From: Maridesulfovibrio hydrothermalis AM13 = DSM 14728
GTDB taxonomy: Bacteria > Desulfobacterota > Desulfovibrionia > Desulfovibrionales > Desulfovibrionaceae
Length of the DNA stretch: 64,000 bases
Reading direction: 5' to 3'
Assembly (NCBI RefSeq): GCF_000331025.1
Contig: NC_020055.1
Coordinates: 671,870 to 735,869, forward strand
The number at the start of each line of letters is the position of its first letter. Position 1 is the first letter of the stretch. Positions 1 to 8,454 of the stretch are shown here, piece after piece. A program made the position numbers and the translations under genes. A model generated the notes under the pieces. It was not told the DNA's origin, ran no database searches, and worked only from the letters and a program-made list of their open reading frames with translations.

Positions 1-234
1 AACCGGAATCATGGCCAGCACTGTCACGGCATTTGGAATAAACATGGAAAGGCCGGCACAAACAACAATAAGTGAAAGCAGAAGCAGGTCGGCTCTGCCC
101 CGGCTGAAACGAACCGCCCTAGCGGCAAAATATTCAGGCAGCCCTGCCGCCGCTATCACCCGGTATAAAATATACCCAGTGACAAATAAGAGTAACAGTG
201 GCAATCGATCATATATATATGTAGAGGAAATCAT
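1..234 (-). CDS. Ion transporter N-terminus (SLC13/ArsB-like), partial
   Basis: The reverse strand is open from an ATG at 234 to the left edge (about 78 residues) and reads as a polytopic membrane protein. It has a Leu-rich segment (LPLLLLFVTGYILYRV), a short cytoplasmic Arg-rich loop, then a second hydrophobic segment ending in SMFIPNAVTVLAMIPV. The Asn-Ala-Val-Thr pattern after the second helix resembles the anion/Na+ symporter superfamily (SLC13, CitM/ArsB). An AGGTGG sits about 10 nt upstream of the ATG, and an in-frame TGA lies 10 codons upstream. The gene continues outside the window, so substrate and full length cannot be judged. It is divergent from dnaE. Confidence 0.6.
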   Translation of the reverse strand, partial: MISSTYIYDRLPLLLLFVTGYILYRVIAAAGLPEYFAARAVRFSRGRADLLLLSLIVVCAGLSMFIPNAVTVLAMIPV

Positions 235-377
235 TAACAGCGGACCACCTGCGTAAAGTATTCATGATTTTCTTGCATGGAGGAGTTAATCCGTCAACGG
301 GTTGAGAAATCAATATATTTTCCGGCTGCCCCAAGCAATAAGCAGCGTTATCCATGCTTAATACTCCCTGATTGCTA

Positions 378-407
378 TTGACGGGCACTCCAAAAAGCAA
401 ATACTAC
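378..407 (+). promoter_or_regulatory. Possible sigma-70 promoter of dnaE
   Basis: TTGACG at 378-383 and TACTAC at 402-407 are separated by 18 nt and lie about 43 nt before the dnaE ATG. The -10 box is a poor match, so this is only a candidate. Confidence 0.3.
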
Positions 408-449
408 CCTTTTTTAATTCAAAAGTAATTTCCACACATCAGGGTTCAT

Positions 450-3400
450 ATGTCAGAATTTGTTCATCTGCACGTCCATACCGAATACAGTTTGCTGGAC
501 GGTGCTATCCGTATCAAAGATTTATGTCAGAAGGCTAAAGATCTCGGCATGCCTGCCGTTGCCATCACCGACCACGGCTCCATGTTCGGAGCAGTCACCT
601 TCTACATGACAGCTCTGGATATGGGCATCAAGCCCATCATCGGCTGTGAAGTATATGTTGCACCCGGCGACATTGACGATCCGAAAGCGCATACCAGCAA
701 AGAACATAGAAAACGCTACCATCTGGTGCTGCTTGCTAAAAATCAGCAGGGCTATAAAAATATTATCAAACTCTGCTCGCTTGGCTACCTTGAAGGATTT
801 CACTATAAACCGAGAGTCAGCAAGTACCTGCTTAATAAATACAGTGAAGGTGTAATAGCCCTTTCCGCCTGCCTTGCCGGTGAAGTCTGCCAATCTCTGA
901 TGAATGAAGGAATTGATGCCGGCGTTGAAACGGCCAAGATCTATTCTGAAATATTTCCGGATAACTTCTATATTGAAGTTCAGGCTAACGGACTGGACAT
1001 TCAGGAAAAGGCCAACGACCTGCTGATTGAATGCGCAAACCGCACAAACCTTCCACTGGTTGCCACCAACGACTGCCATTACCTGACTCAGGACGACTAC
1101 GAAGCCCACGACCTGCTGCTGTGTATTCAGACCCAGACCACGGTGGATGCTGAAAAACGCATGCGCATGGATACCGATGAGCTGTATTTCAAAGCCCCCG
1201 AAGAGTTCGAACAATATTTTGCCCATGTCCCTGAAGCCATAGCCAACACTCAGCGCATTGCCGAGATGTGCAACCTTGAGATTGAACTGGGCAACTACTA
1301 CTTCCCGGAATACGAACTATCCGAAGGCATGACCATCGACACCGAGTTCGTAACACTCTGTAAAGAGGGCCTTAAAAAACGTATTGAAAATATCCCCTAT
1401 GATATCGATGAAAAGGTATACTGGGACAGGCTGGATTACGAGCTTGATGTTATCATTGAAATGGGATTTCCGGCTTACTTCCTCATCGTTCAGGATTTCA
1501 TCAACTGGGCCAAGGACAACCGTATCCCGGTCGGGCCGGGGCGTGGTTCGGCAGCAGGTTCCATTGTTGCATGGGCCTTGCGCATCACCAACATTGACCC
1601 GCTCCCTTACGACCTGCTCTTTGAAAGGTTCCTTAACGTTGAACGTATTTCAATGCCTGATATCGATATTGACTTTTGCGAGCGCAGAAGACTTGAGGTA
1701 GTGAAATATTGCTCTGAAAAGTACGGATGGGACCGCGTTGCCCAGATCACCACCTTCGGAACAATGAAAACCAAAGCGGTAATCAAAGACGTAGGAAGAG
1801 CACTCGGCATGCATTTTTCAGAGACCGACCCCATTGCAAAGCTCATTCCTGATGACCCCGCAGTTATTGCGCAGCTTCTGGGAGTAAAAAAAGCAAAAAT
1901 CAATGTCCCCAATGCGGTAAAAGCCATCCCTGAGCTTCAGAATATGGTTGATACCAACCCTAAGATTGAAAAGCTCATGGACATTGCAACGCGTCTTGAA
2001 GGTATGTCCCGCCATGCATCGACCCATGCTGCGGGCGTTGTTATCTCAGACAAGCCCATGACAGACTACCTTCCGCTCTACAAAGGCAAGAAGGGTGAAA
2101 TTGTAACCCAGTTCGACATGAAAAAAGTCGAAAAAGTAGGCTTGATCAAGTTTGACTTTCTAGGTCTGCGCACCATGACTGTTGTTGAGGACTGCCTCGA
2201 CATTATCCGTGAGCAGGGCAAGGAAGCTCCGGATCTGGACAACCTTATCCTCGATGATAAAGCTACCTACGACATTTTTTGCAAAGGAGACACTGACGGA
2301 GTCTTTCAGGTTGAGTCATCGGGAATGCGTAAATACCTGCGTATGCTCCGTCCCAACTGCTTTGAAGATATCATCGCGATGCTTGCTCTCTACCGTCCCG
2401 GACCGCTCGGTTCCGGTATGGTTGATGAATTTATTAAACGTAAGCACGGTGAAATTGAGGTTTCCTACCTCTGGCCGACTCTGGAGACAAGCCTTGCCCC
2501 GACCTATGGTGTTATAGTTTATCAGGAGCAGGTTATGGCGGCGGCTATGACCATCGCCAACTATTCACTTGGTGAAGGTGACCTGCTGCGCCGTGCAATG
2601 GGTAAAAAAATTCCCGAAGAAATGGCAAAGCACAGGGTTCGTTTTCTTGAAGGAGCACGCGAAAACGAAATACCGGAGAAAACCGCCAATGCTATTTTTG
2701 ACCTCATGGAACAGTTTGCGGCTTACGGTTTTAACAAATCGCACTCCGCAGCATACGCGCTGATTTCATATTACACAGCATTCCTTAAAGCCCACTTTCC
2801 GGTAGAATTCATGGCAGCACTGATGAGTACTGAAATGAACAACACCGAAAAAACCATCCTGTACATTAACGCATGCCGCGATATGGACGTTACTGTACGC
2901 CAGCCTGACATCAACCTCGGACTGGCCCGCTTCTCCGTGTACGAAGGCGACATAATTTACGGTATGGCCGGAATCAAAAACGTTGGTGAAGAAGCAATTG
3001 ATGAGATTGTTGTTGAAAGGAAAAAAAACGGCCCCTTCACCAGTCTCATTGATTTCTGCACCCGTGTGAATCTACGCAGAGTAACCAAAAGAGTCATCGA
3101 ATATCTCATCCGCGCCGGAGCAATGGACTCACTTGGAGTATCAAGAGCCGGACTTATGGCAGCTCTTGATAAGGCCGTGTCCTACGGACAGAAAAAAACC
3201 AAAGAAAAAGAATCCGGCATGCTCAATATGCTGGATATGCTTGGAGGGGACGGCGGGGAAAATGAATCAGAACTGTCGAACCTAAGCTTTGAAGAATTCA
3301 ACATGGAAGAGATGGATGAAAAGGAGAAACTGCGCCTTGAAAAAGAGGCACTCGGCTTCTTCCTGACCAGCCATCCGCTACTTGCTTTCAGCCATGAAAT

Positions 3401-3974
3401 GCCCCGCATGGGACTGGTAACTATCGAACAGTGCAAGCAGATGGCCAACGGCACTCAGGTTAAAATGGGAATAATCATCCCGACCTTCAAAGAATACATC
3501 ACCAAAAAAGGTGATAAAATGGCCTTCTGCCAAATGGAAGATATGACTGGATCGGGCGAGCTTACCATGCTGCCCAACACCTATGAGAAAGCATCGCAAT
3601 ATCTCAATCAGGACCAACCTCTGTTAATCAAGGGGAAAATTGATCTGCGTGATCAGGAGGATGCCCCCGCAGACGCTCCTAAGCAGGCAAAAATCCTTGC
3701 TGAAGAAGTCTCTTTGCTGGAAAATGCACAAGCTGTATGTCAGGAAGCAGTCCCCCTCCCACTCCAGCATCATCGCTGTTCGGAGGAGGGAATCAATGAA
3801 CTAAAGGCAATTCTGGGCGGATATCCAGGCTCTGCCCCTGTCACTCTCCAGCTTTTTCTGGAAGAAGCCATCTGCACATTGCGACTGGGACATGCATATA
3901 ATATAAAACCCAATGGAAACTTCTGGAAAGAATTCAATGAATGGCGCAAAAACGGAACAGCGGCTAAATCGTAG
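450..3974 (+). CDS. dnaE: DNA polymerase III subunit alpha
   Basis: This 1174-residue protein is the replicative polymerase catalytic subunit. It opens with the PHP domain signature HLHVHTEYSLLDG (residues 6-18). The palm region carries GPGRGSAAGS near residue 363 and the catalytic PDIDIDF near residue 403, and a third acidic segment (KFDFLGLRTM) lies near residue 567. A helix-hairpin-helix region and an OB-fold segment (about residues 990-1080) follow. Length matches DnaE1 (about 1160), not the Gram-positive PolC, and there is no inserted exonuclease domain. ATG is at 450 with a weak AGGG upstream. It heads a plus-strand run with queD 67 nt downstream. Confidence 0.98.
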   Translation: MSEFVHLHVHTEYSLLDGAIRIKDLCQKAKDLGMPAVAITDHGSMFGAVTFYMTALDMGIKPIIGCEVYVAPGDIDDPKAHTSKEHRKRYHLVLLAKNQQGYKNIIKLCSLGYLEGFHYKPRVSKYLLNKYSEGVIALSACLAGEVCQSLMNEGIDAGVETAKIYSEIFPDNFYIEVQANGLDIQEKANDLLIECANRTNLPLVATNDCHYLTQDDYEAHDLLLCIQTQTTVDAEKRMRMDTDELYFKAPEEFEQYFAHVPEAIANTQRIAEMCNLEIELGNYYFPEYELSEGMTIDTEFVTLCKEGLKKRIENIPYDIDEKVYWDRLDYELDVIIEMGFPAYFLIVQDFINWAKDNRIPVGPGRGSAAGSIVAWALRITNIDPLPYDLLFERFLNVERISMPDIDIDFCERRRLEVVKYCSEKYGWDRVAQITTFGTMKTKAVIKDVGRALGMHFSETDPIAKLIPDDPAVIAQLLGVKKAKINVPNAVKAIPELQNMVDTNPKIEKLMDIATRLEGMSRHASTHAAGVVISDKPMTDYLPLYKGKKGEIVTQFDMKKVEKVGLIKFDFLGLRTMTVVEDCLDIIREQGKEAPDLDNLILDDKATYDIFCKGDTDGVFQVESSGMRKYLRMLRPNCFEDIIAMLALYRPGPLGSGMVDEFIKRKHGEIEVSYLWPTLETSLAPTYGVIVYQEQVMAAAMTIANYSLGEGDLLRRAMGKKIPEEMAKHRVRFLEGARENEIPEKTANAIFDLMEQFAAYGFNKSHSAAYALISYYTAFLKAHFPVEFMAALMSTEMNNTEKTILYINACRDMDVTVRQPDINLGLARFSVYEGDIIYGMAGIKNVGEEAIDEIVVERKKNGPFTSLIDFCTRVNLRRVTKRVIEYLIRAGAMDSLGVSRAGLMAALDKAVSYGQKKTKEKESGMLNMLDMLGGDGGENESELSNLSFEEFNMEEMDEKEKLRLEKEALGFFLTSHPLLAFSHEMPRMGLVTIEQCKQMANGTQVKMGIIIPTFKEYITKKGDKMAFCQMEDMTGSGELTMLPNTYEKASQYLNQDQPLLIKGKIDLRDQEDAPADAPKQAKILAEEVSLLENAQAVCQEAVPLPLQHHRCSEEGINELKAILGGYPGSAPVTLQLFLEEAICTLRLGHAYNIKPNGNFWKEFNEWRKNGTAAKS

Positions 3975-4041
3975 GCCGTTGACGGATCGCGGCAACAGAA
4001 GCTATTGAAACCCCACGATAAAAACATGACCGGAGAATATA

Positions 4042-4428
4042 ATGAGCAAAGGTAAATGGAAGCTTAAAGTAAAAAAGGATTTCAGCGCGGCGCACCAGTT
4101 GAGAAATTACGGTGGAAAATGTGAAAACATGCATGGCCACAATTTCGGGGTTGAAGTTGAAATTGAAGGTGATCGCCTCGACTCCAGAGTGGAAATCCTC
4201 ATGGACTTCAAAGAGCTAAAAAAAGAACTCTCAGAAGTACTCGAAACACTGGACCATAAACATCTCAACAGCACAGAGTTTTTCGAGCACCGCAATCCAT
4301 CCTCGGAAAATATCGCCCGCTATATCTATAAAGAGATGCAAAAAAGAGTTGAAACTGAACATATCAAACTTGTCTACGCTTCTGTTTCAGAAAAAGATTC
4401 ATCCGTAGCCAGCTACTCCGAGGAATAA
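4042..4428 (+). CDS. queD: 6-carboxytetrahydropterin synthase family protein
   Basis: This 128-residue protein belongs to the PTPS/QueD family, which converts 7,8-dihydroneopterin triphosphate to 6-carboxytetrahydropterin in the queuosine/7-deazaguanine pathway. Zn ligands are visible as the His of FSAAHQL and the HGH of MHGHNF, with the conserved Cys in GKCENMHGH just before them. LDHKHLN carries the conserved Asp-His of the active site. A GGAG lies before the ATG. It ends 3 nt before dtd, so the two are probably co-transcribed. QueC, QueE and QueF are not in the window. A PTPS-III-like side role in folate synthesis cannot be ruled out from sequence alone. Confidence 0.88.
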   Translation: MSKGKWKLKVKKDFSAAHQLRNYGGKCENMHGHNFGVEVEIEGDRLDSRVEILMDFKELKKELSEVLETLDHKHLNSTEFFEHRNPSSENIARYIYKEMQKRVETEHIKLVYASVSEKDSSVASYSEE

Positions 4429-4431
4429 GCC

Positions 4432-4899
4432 ATGAAACTGGTTATCCAGAGAACCAGCGGCGGCAAGGTCGAAGTTGAAGGAAGTACCATCGGCAAAATA
4501 GGTCCCGGCATCATGGTTCTCGCCGGATTCGGCAAAGAAGACACTGAAGAATTACCGGATTCAAAGGTCTGGAAAACCCTTCTGGACAAAATGATCGGAC
4601 TGCGAATCTTTGAAGACACCGAAGGGCGCATGAACCTTTCACTTGAAGATATTGGTGGAGATATCCTTCTTGTTTCACAGTTCACCCTTTACGCATCATG
4701 CAAAAAAGGACGCAGACCTTCATTTACAGGTGCTGCCGCACCGCAGCTTGCCAGCACTCTGTTTGATAAACTGGTTGAAACCGTAACGCAAAAAGCTCCG
4801 GGCAAAGTTGCCACCGGACAATTCGGAGCAATGATGAATATCGACTTTGTCAACTCAGGACCGGTTACAATCATACTGGATTCTAATGATTTTATCTAA
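4432..4899 (+). CDS. dtd: D-aminoacyl-tRNA deacylase
   Basis: This 155-residue protein removes D-amino acids (and Gly mischarged on tRNA-Ala) from tRNA in the cytoplasm. Both family signatures are present: SQFTLYA near residue 83 and the cross-subunit NSGPVT near residue 143. Length is typical of bacterial DTD. Its start lies 3 nt after the queD stop, which suggests translational coupling. About 135 nt separate it from the next gene. Confidence 0.95.
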   Translation: MKLVIQRTSGGKVEVEGSTIGKIGPGIMVLAGFGKEDTEELPDSKVWKTLLDKMIGLRIFEDTEGRMNLSLEDIGGDILLVSQFTLYASCKKGRRPSFTGAAAPQLASTLFDKLVETVTQKAPGKVATGQFGAMMNIDFVNSGPVTIILDSNDFI

Positions 4900-5034
4900 A
4901 AAAACAGGTTTTAGCTTGACTTCCTTTGCGAAAAAGTGAGGATTAGGTATATTGGATTTAACCATAAGAAGCATTGGTACATCGTAACAACTGACTAAGA
5001 AGGTTTGCTGTCAACTATTCCCCTTGGAGCATTC

Positions 5035-5466
5035 ATGCATAATTTTGTGCTGGAGGCAGTTCCCACGCCGGAAGAAAGCAGGGAGATTGCACGCAAGGCT
5101 ATTCATATTATGAAAGATTTCATTTCTGATGAAAGCCTGCTTCACGATATAGACTTAGTCCTGACTGAAGGCTGCTCCAATGTCGCACGCCATGCTTACG
5201 ACAGTCCGGCTCCATGCAACAGGCTGGAGTTGACAATTAAAATTGTGCCGCGCGAATATGTGATTTTTGAAATTGCAGACTGGGGAAAAGGACTTTGTTC
5301 CAAATCCATTGACTTTACTATGCCCGACCCCGAAGCAGTCGGTGGCCGCGGCATGTTTATCATGTCCGAGCTTATGGATTCATTTGAATTGGTAAGAAAA
5401 GATGGGAAAAACATCATCCGGTTAACCCGCAATATAAAGGAAGAGCAATGGCTGAGGAAAGAATAA
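5035..5466 (+). CDS. RsbW-like anti-sigma/serine kinase (HATPase)
   Basis: This 143-residue GHKL ATPase resembles RsbW/SpoIIAB-type switch kinases. The N-box is VLTEGCSNVARHAY and the G-box region is GRGMFIMSELMDSF. There is no His-phosphotransfer domain. The ATG at 5035 has GGAG 5 nt upstream and is preferred to a TTG at 5005, which would sit 1 nt after a purine run. It overlaps the STAS gene by 19 bp, a typical partner-switch pair in which the kinase phosphorylates the STAS Ser. The adjacent fapA-motAB genes hint at motility or surface-lifestyle control. No sigma factor lies nearby, so the output target is unknown. Confidence 0.85.
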   Translation: MHNFVLEAVPTPEESREIARKAIHIMKDFISDESLLHDIDLVLTEGCSNVARHAYDSPAPCNRLELTIKIVPREYVIFEIADWGKGLCSKSIDFTMPDPEAVGGRGMFIMSELMDSFELVRKDGKNIIRLTRNIKEEQWLRKE

Positions 5467-5777
5467 AAATATCAGATGGTATCCTCACCCTCAAGTGTGG
5501 AAAAGAAGTCACTATTGAAACAATATACGAATTCAAAAGCAAAATAGAAAAAGACAGCGAATCCGCAGATGTGAATATTATTGTGGCAGATCTTTCAGAG
5601 GCCCAATTTTTAGACAGTTCCGGTATCGGTTTTCTTGTCTCATTGAACTCGCGTCTTAAAAGCCTTAATAAAAACATGTACCTGCTTAAACCCAGCGAGC
5701 AAATCTGCAAGACTCTGGAGCTGGTCAGGCTCATATCCTTTTTCAATATAATTGAAGACGAACGGGAACTCCCATAG
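5448..5777 (+). CDS. STAS-domain anti-sigma-factor antagonist
   Basis: This 109-residue single STAS domain is of the SpoIIAA/RsbV type. The phosphorylation loop reads AQFLDSSGIGFL (DSSG at residues 56-59), so Ser57 or Ser58 is the expected target of the neighbouring kinase. The start overlaps the kinase gene by 19 bp, indicating coupled translation. The family works by binding the switch kinase when unphosphorylated and so freeing its other partner. Downstream is the flagellar-type fapA gene. Confidence 0.88.
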   Translation: MAEERIKISDGILTLKCGKEVTIETIYEFKSKIEKDSESADVNIIVADLSEAQFLDSSGIGFLVSLNSRLKSLNKNMYLLKPSEQICKTLELVRLISFFNIIEDERELP

Positions 5778-5811
5778 ATATTATGCACCTGCTGCGGAGC
5801 TTGAAAAGAAC

Positions 5812-6924
5812 ATGCCCTGTCTGAAACATTATTTCGATCCTGATTTTGACCACCAGAACCTTAAACCGGTGGAAAAAAACGATGGCAGCGTAGACTACTA
5901 TAATATGGGCTACGTGCAGAGCGTTATCGCAGGACAGGTTCTGGCCCAGTGGGAAGAAGAGTCTGAAGCCGGCCAGTGCCCTCTGGGATATCGCCACTAT
6001 TCCGAAAAGAAATTCCCCCGCGGCCCCAATACTAAAATAAATCCGGAGAATCCAGATCAGCTCATAGCCACCCGCAACGGCTATGTTTTCTACAATGAGG
6101 ACGGGCTGATCATGGTCAAAGAACTGCTCAATGTGCGCGGAAACGTCAGCCTGTCCACTGGCAATATCTTTTTTGTAGGTGATCTTGTAGTACATGGGGC
6201 TATCAAATCAGGTCTGGATGTTAAAGCCAACAACATCAATGTAAGAGGCGTAATAGAGCAGTCAAATGTCCATGCTGCCGGCTTTCTAAAATGCGATGGC
6301 GGCATAAAGGGAAACAGCAAAGCTCTGATAGAATCCAAAGAGACCCTGCGTACAAGTTTTTGCGAAAATGCAACCCTTGTAAGTGGTGGAAATATTATCA
6401 TTGATAAAAACTGCATGCATACTACTGTATACTGTGAAGGTAAATTTGCAGTAAAAGGTAGATTTGCTGGCGGACGATGTTATAGTGACAATTATGTTTA
6501 TGTAGGAGAGCAGCTTGGCGGCGGCCTCAGCGCAGCTGCGCAGATAATTGTTGGCTACAATCCTTTACTGCTACTCCAGATTGATAAAATTTCTGACCAG
6601 CTGACCAGACTTCGTAATGAAGTTGAAGATTTGCAGAAACTGGTCAGCAAAGAAAATTCCACTGCAATTGAATTCCGAGAGAGAATCAATAAAAGTGAAA
6701 TGAAAATTAGATTTCTTAAGAACAAGAAAAAACAATTGTGGGATAAAATTCAGCAAGCTGAAAAACTGGAAAGCTGCAAGGTAATGGTAGAGGGCATTGT
6801 AAAATCCGGAGTAGAAATTAGCATCGGGCAAGCTTTCCTGCAAGTTGACGAACCTCTGGAAAATGTCTTTTTCTATTATGATAACAACGAAATAAAAGTG
6901 GGATCTCCCGCTGTAAAGAAATAA
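5812..6924 (+). CDS. FapA-family (DUF342) protein
   Basis: This protein of about 370 residues has a repetitive beta-helix-like core (residues about 110-250) rich in short Gly/Asn turns, for example KSGLDVKANNINVRGVIEQ. A coiled coil (about residues 265-325, many Leu/Lys/Glu) and a small C-terminal beta domain follow. This is the layout of DUF342/FapA proteins, linked to flagellar number or polar organisation in Vibrio and Bacillus relatives. Two starts are possible. ATG at 5812 (MPCLKHYF) is used here; TTG at 5752 would overlap the STAS gene by 26 bp and has no ribosome site. The gene ends 7 nt before motA, supporting a motility role. Confidence 0.8.
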   Translation: MPCLKHYFDPDFDHQNLKPVEKNDGSVDYYNMGYVQSVIAGQVLAQWEEESEAGQCPLGYRHYSEKKFPRGPNTKINPENPDQLIATRNGYVFYNEDGLIMVKELLNVRGNVSLSTGNIFFVGDLVVHGAIKSGLDVKANNINVRGVIEQSNVHAAGFLKCDGGIKGNSKALIESKETLRTSFCENATLVSGGNIIIDKNCMHTTVYCEGKFAVKGRFAGGRCYSDNYVYVGEQLGGGLSAAAQIIVGYNPLLLLQIDKISDQLTRLRNEVEDLQKLVSKENSTAIEFRERINKSEMKIRFLKNKKKQLWDKIQQAEKLESCKVMVEGIVKSGVEISIGQAFLQVDEPLENVFFYYDNNEIKVGSPAVKK

Positions 6925-6931
6925 AATACGT

Positions 6932-7687
6932 ATGGATATTGCAACCCTAATAGGTATCGTAGGTGGATTAGGTCTAATCGTAGCAACCATTATTATGGGT
7001 GGAAATGCTGCCGGTTTTATTGACCCTCCCTCCGCTGTTGTTGTTTTCGGAGGAACATTCGCCTCAGCTTTTATCATGTTTCCCATGAGCGTAGTGCTTA
7101 AAGCATTCAAAATTGCTCTTAAAGGTTTTTTTTCCAAATCAAGAGACCCCAAAGCCATAATCGACCAGATTGTTGCACTGGCTGAAACAGCTCGAAAAGA
7201 AAGTCTGGTTGCCCTCGAAAAAGTTGCTATCGACGATGAATACCTGAAAAAAGGTATCATCCTTGTGGCTGACGGCACAGACGGGGACCTAGTGCGTTCC
7301 ATCATGGAGATCGAAATTGATTTCATGAAAAAACGCCATTTCCAAGGACAGGCTGTCATGAAAGGTATGGGAAACATGGCTCCGGCTTTCGGGATGATCG
7401 GAACGCTTATCGGTCTGGTTAACATGCTTTCAAACCTCAGTGACCCTGACTCAATCGGCCCCGCTATGGCGGTAGCACTCCTTACAACTCTCTACGGCGC
7501 AGTTATCGCCAACGTTGTTTTTCTGCCGCTGGCCAAAAAACTTGAAGAACGCTCCTTTGAAGAATCACTTTTTATGGAAATCATGGTTGAAGGAGTTGTT
7601 GCAATCCAGAAAGGGGAGCACCCATCTATCGTGAAAGAAAAGCTGCAGGCGTTCCTTGCCCCGGCAATGCGCGATGCAACTGACTAG
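6932..7687 (+). CDS. motA: Flagellar stator protein MotA/PomA
   Basis: This 251-residue inner-membrane protein has four helices: about residues 5-25, 33-52, 148-170 and 180-202. The helix 3 motif PAFGMIGTLIGLVNML contains the conserved Pro, and the cytoplasmic loop between helices 2 and 3 is charged (torque-generating region). With MotB it forms the ion-driven stator. Length fits the PomA-like 250-residue class rather than the 290-residue E. coli MotA. The coupling ion (H+ or Na+) cannot be decided here. It starts 7 nt after fapA and is followed 15 nt later by motB. Confidence 0.95.
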   Translation: MDIATLIGIVGGLGLIVATIIMGGNAAGFIDPPSAVVVFGGTFASAFIMFPMSVVLKAFKIALKGFFSKSRDPKAIIDQIVALAETARKESLVALEKVAIDDEYLKKGIILVADGTDGDLVRSIMEIEIDFMKKRHFQGQAVMKGMGNMAPAFGMIGTLIGLVNMLSNLSDPDSIGPAMAVALLTTLYGAVIANVVFLPLAKKLEERSFEESLFMEIMVEGVVAIQKGEHPSIVKEKLQAFLAPAMRDATD

Positions 7688-7702
7688 CAAGCAGATTTTA
7701 TC

Positions 7703-8449
7703 ATGGCAAAAATAGTTGTTATCAAACCAAAAGATAACAGCCCTCCACCGGAAGAAGGGCTGCCTCCGTGGATGGCCACATTTGCGGACATGGTTACCCT
7801 TCTGCTGTGCTTTTTTGTACTGCTGCTCTCCTTCGCGAACACCGACCTTGATAAATTCAAGGAATTACTCGGCTCTGTAAAAGATGCATTCGGCGTAAAG
7901 GTTGAACGTAGAGAAGCAGATTTCATGGCCCTGACTCCATCCGATGTAAAACGCGATGAAATTAAAATGGACAGCAATGACAAGCGTCTTTTAGGCTTGG
8001 TTTTGCGTATCAAAGCCATGCTTGATCAAGATGATGCCACCCGAAAATCTTCCGGAGTCAAGGCTGAGAAAGATGGAGTTCTGGTCAACTCCAGCTCCGC
8101 ATCCCTGTTTCAACCGGGATCTTCAAAGCTACGGCCCGGTGCCTCTAAAATTCTGGACAAAGTTATCAGCATACTAAAAGATCACAATTACAATCTTGTT
8201 GTGCGCGGCCACACTGATAACTCCGAAATACGTTCCAAAAAATACCCCACCAACTGGGAACTGTCTTCAGCCAGAGCAGCCAGCGCCTTGCGATATATAG
8301 TAGAAAAAGGCGGCATTGCCCCCAAAAGGCTTAAAGCTGTGGGCTATGCTGACACCCAGCCTCTGGTTAAAAACAACACTCCGGAAAACCGCCGGAAAAA
8401 CAGACGTCTGGAATTTTTCTATCATAAGCCGGCCAGAGATTACTGGTAA
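7703..8449 (+). CDS. motB: Flagellar stator protein MotB
   Basis: This 248-residue protein has the MotB plug/helix signature PPWMATFADMVTLLLCFFVL, where Asp29 is the ion-binding carboxylate. It has one membrane helix and then a periplasmic OmpA/MotB peptidoglycan-binding domain (RGHTDNSEI, NWELSSARA, NRRLEFF). It pairs with the adjacent motA. A second MotB at 56382-57134 in the same window shares the N-terminal motif almost exactly but lacks a motA neighbour. Confidence 0.95.
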   Translation: MAKIVVIKPKDNSPPPEEGLPPWMATFADMVTLLLCFFVLLLSFANTDLDKFKELLGSVKDAFGVKVERREADFMALTPSDVKRDEIKMDSNDKRLLGLVLRIKAMLDQDDATRKSSGVKAEKDGVLVNSSSASLFQPGSSKLRPGASKILDKVISILKDHNYNLVVRGHTDNSEIRSKKYPTNWELSSARAASALRYIVEKGGIAPKRLKAVGYADTQPLVKNNTPENRRKNRRLEFFYHKPARDYW

Positions 8450-8454
8450 ATCTC

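Noticed and set aside
11-256. 81-residue plus-strand frame
   Set aside because: The opposite strand encodes a coherent membrane transporter start; this frame has no ribosome site.
522-1226. 234-residue minus-strand frame in dnaE
   Set aside because: It lies wholly inside dnaE and has no recognisable domain.
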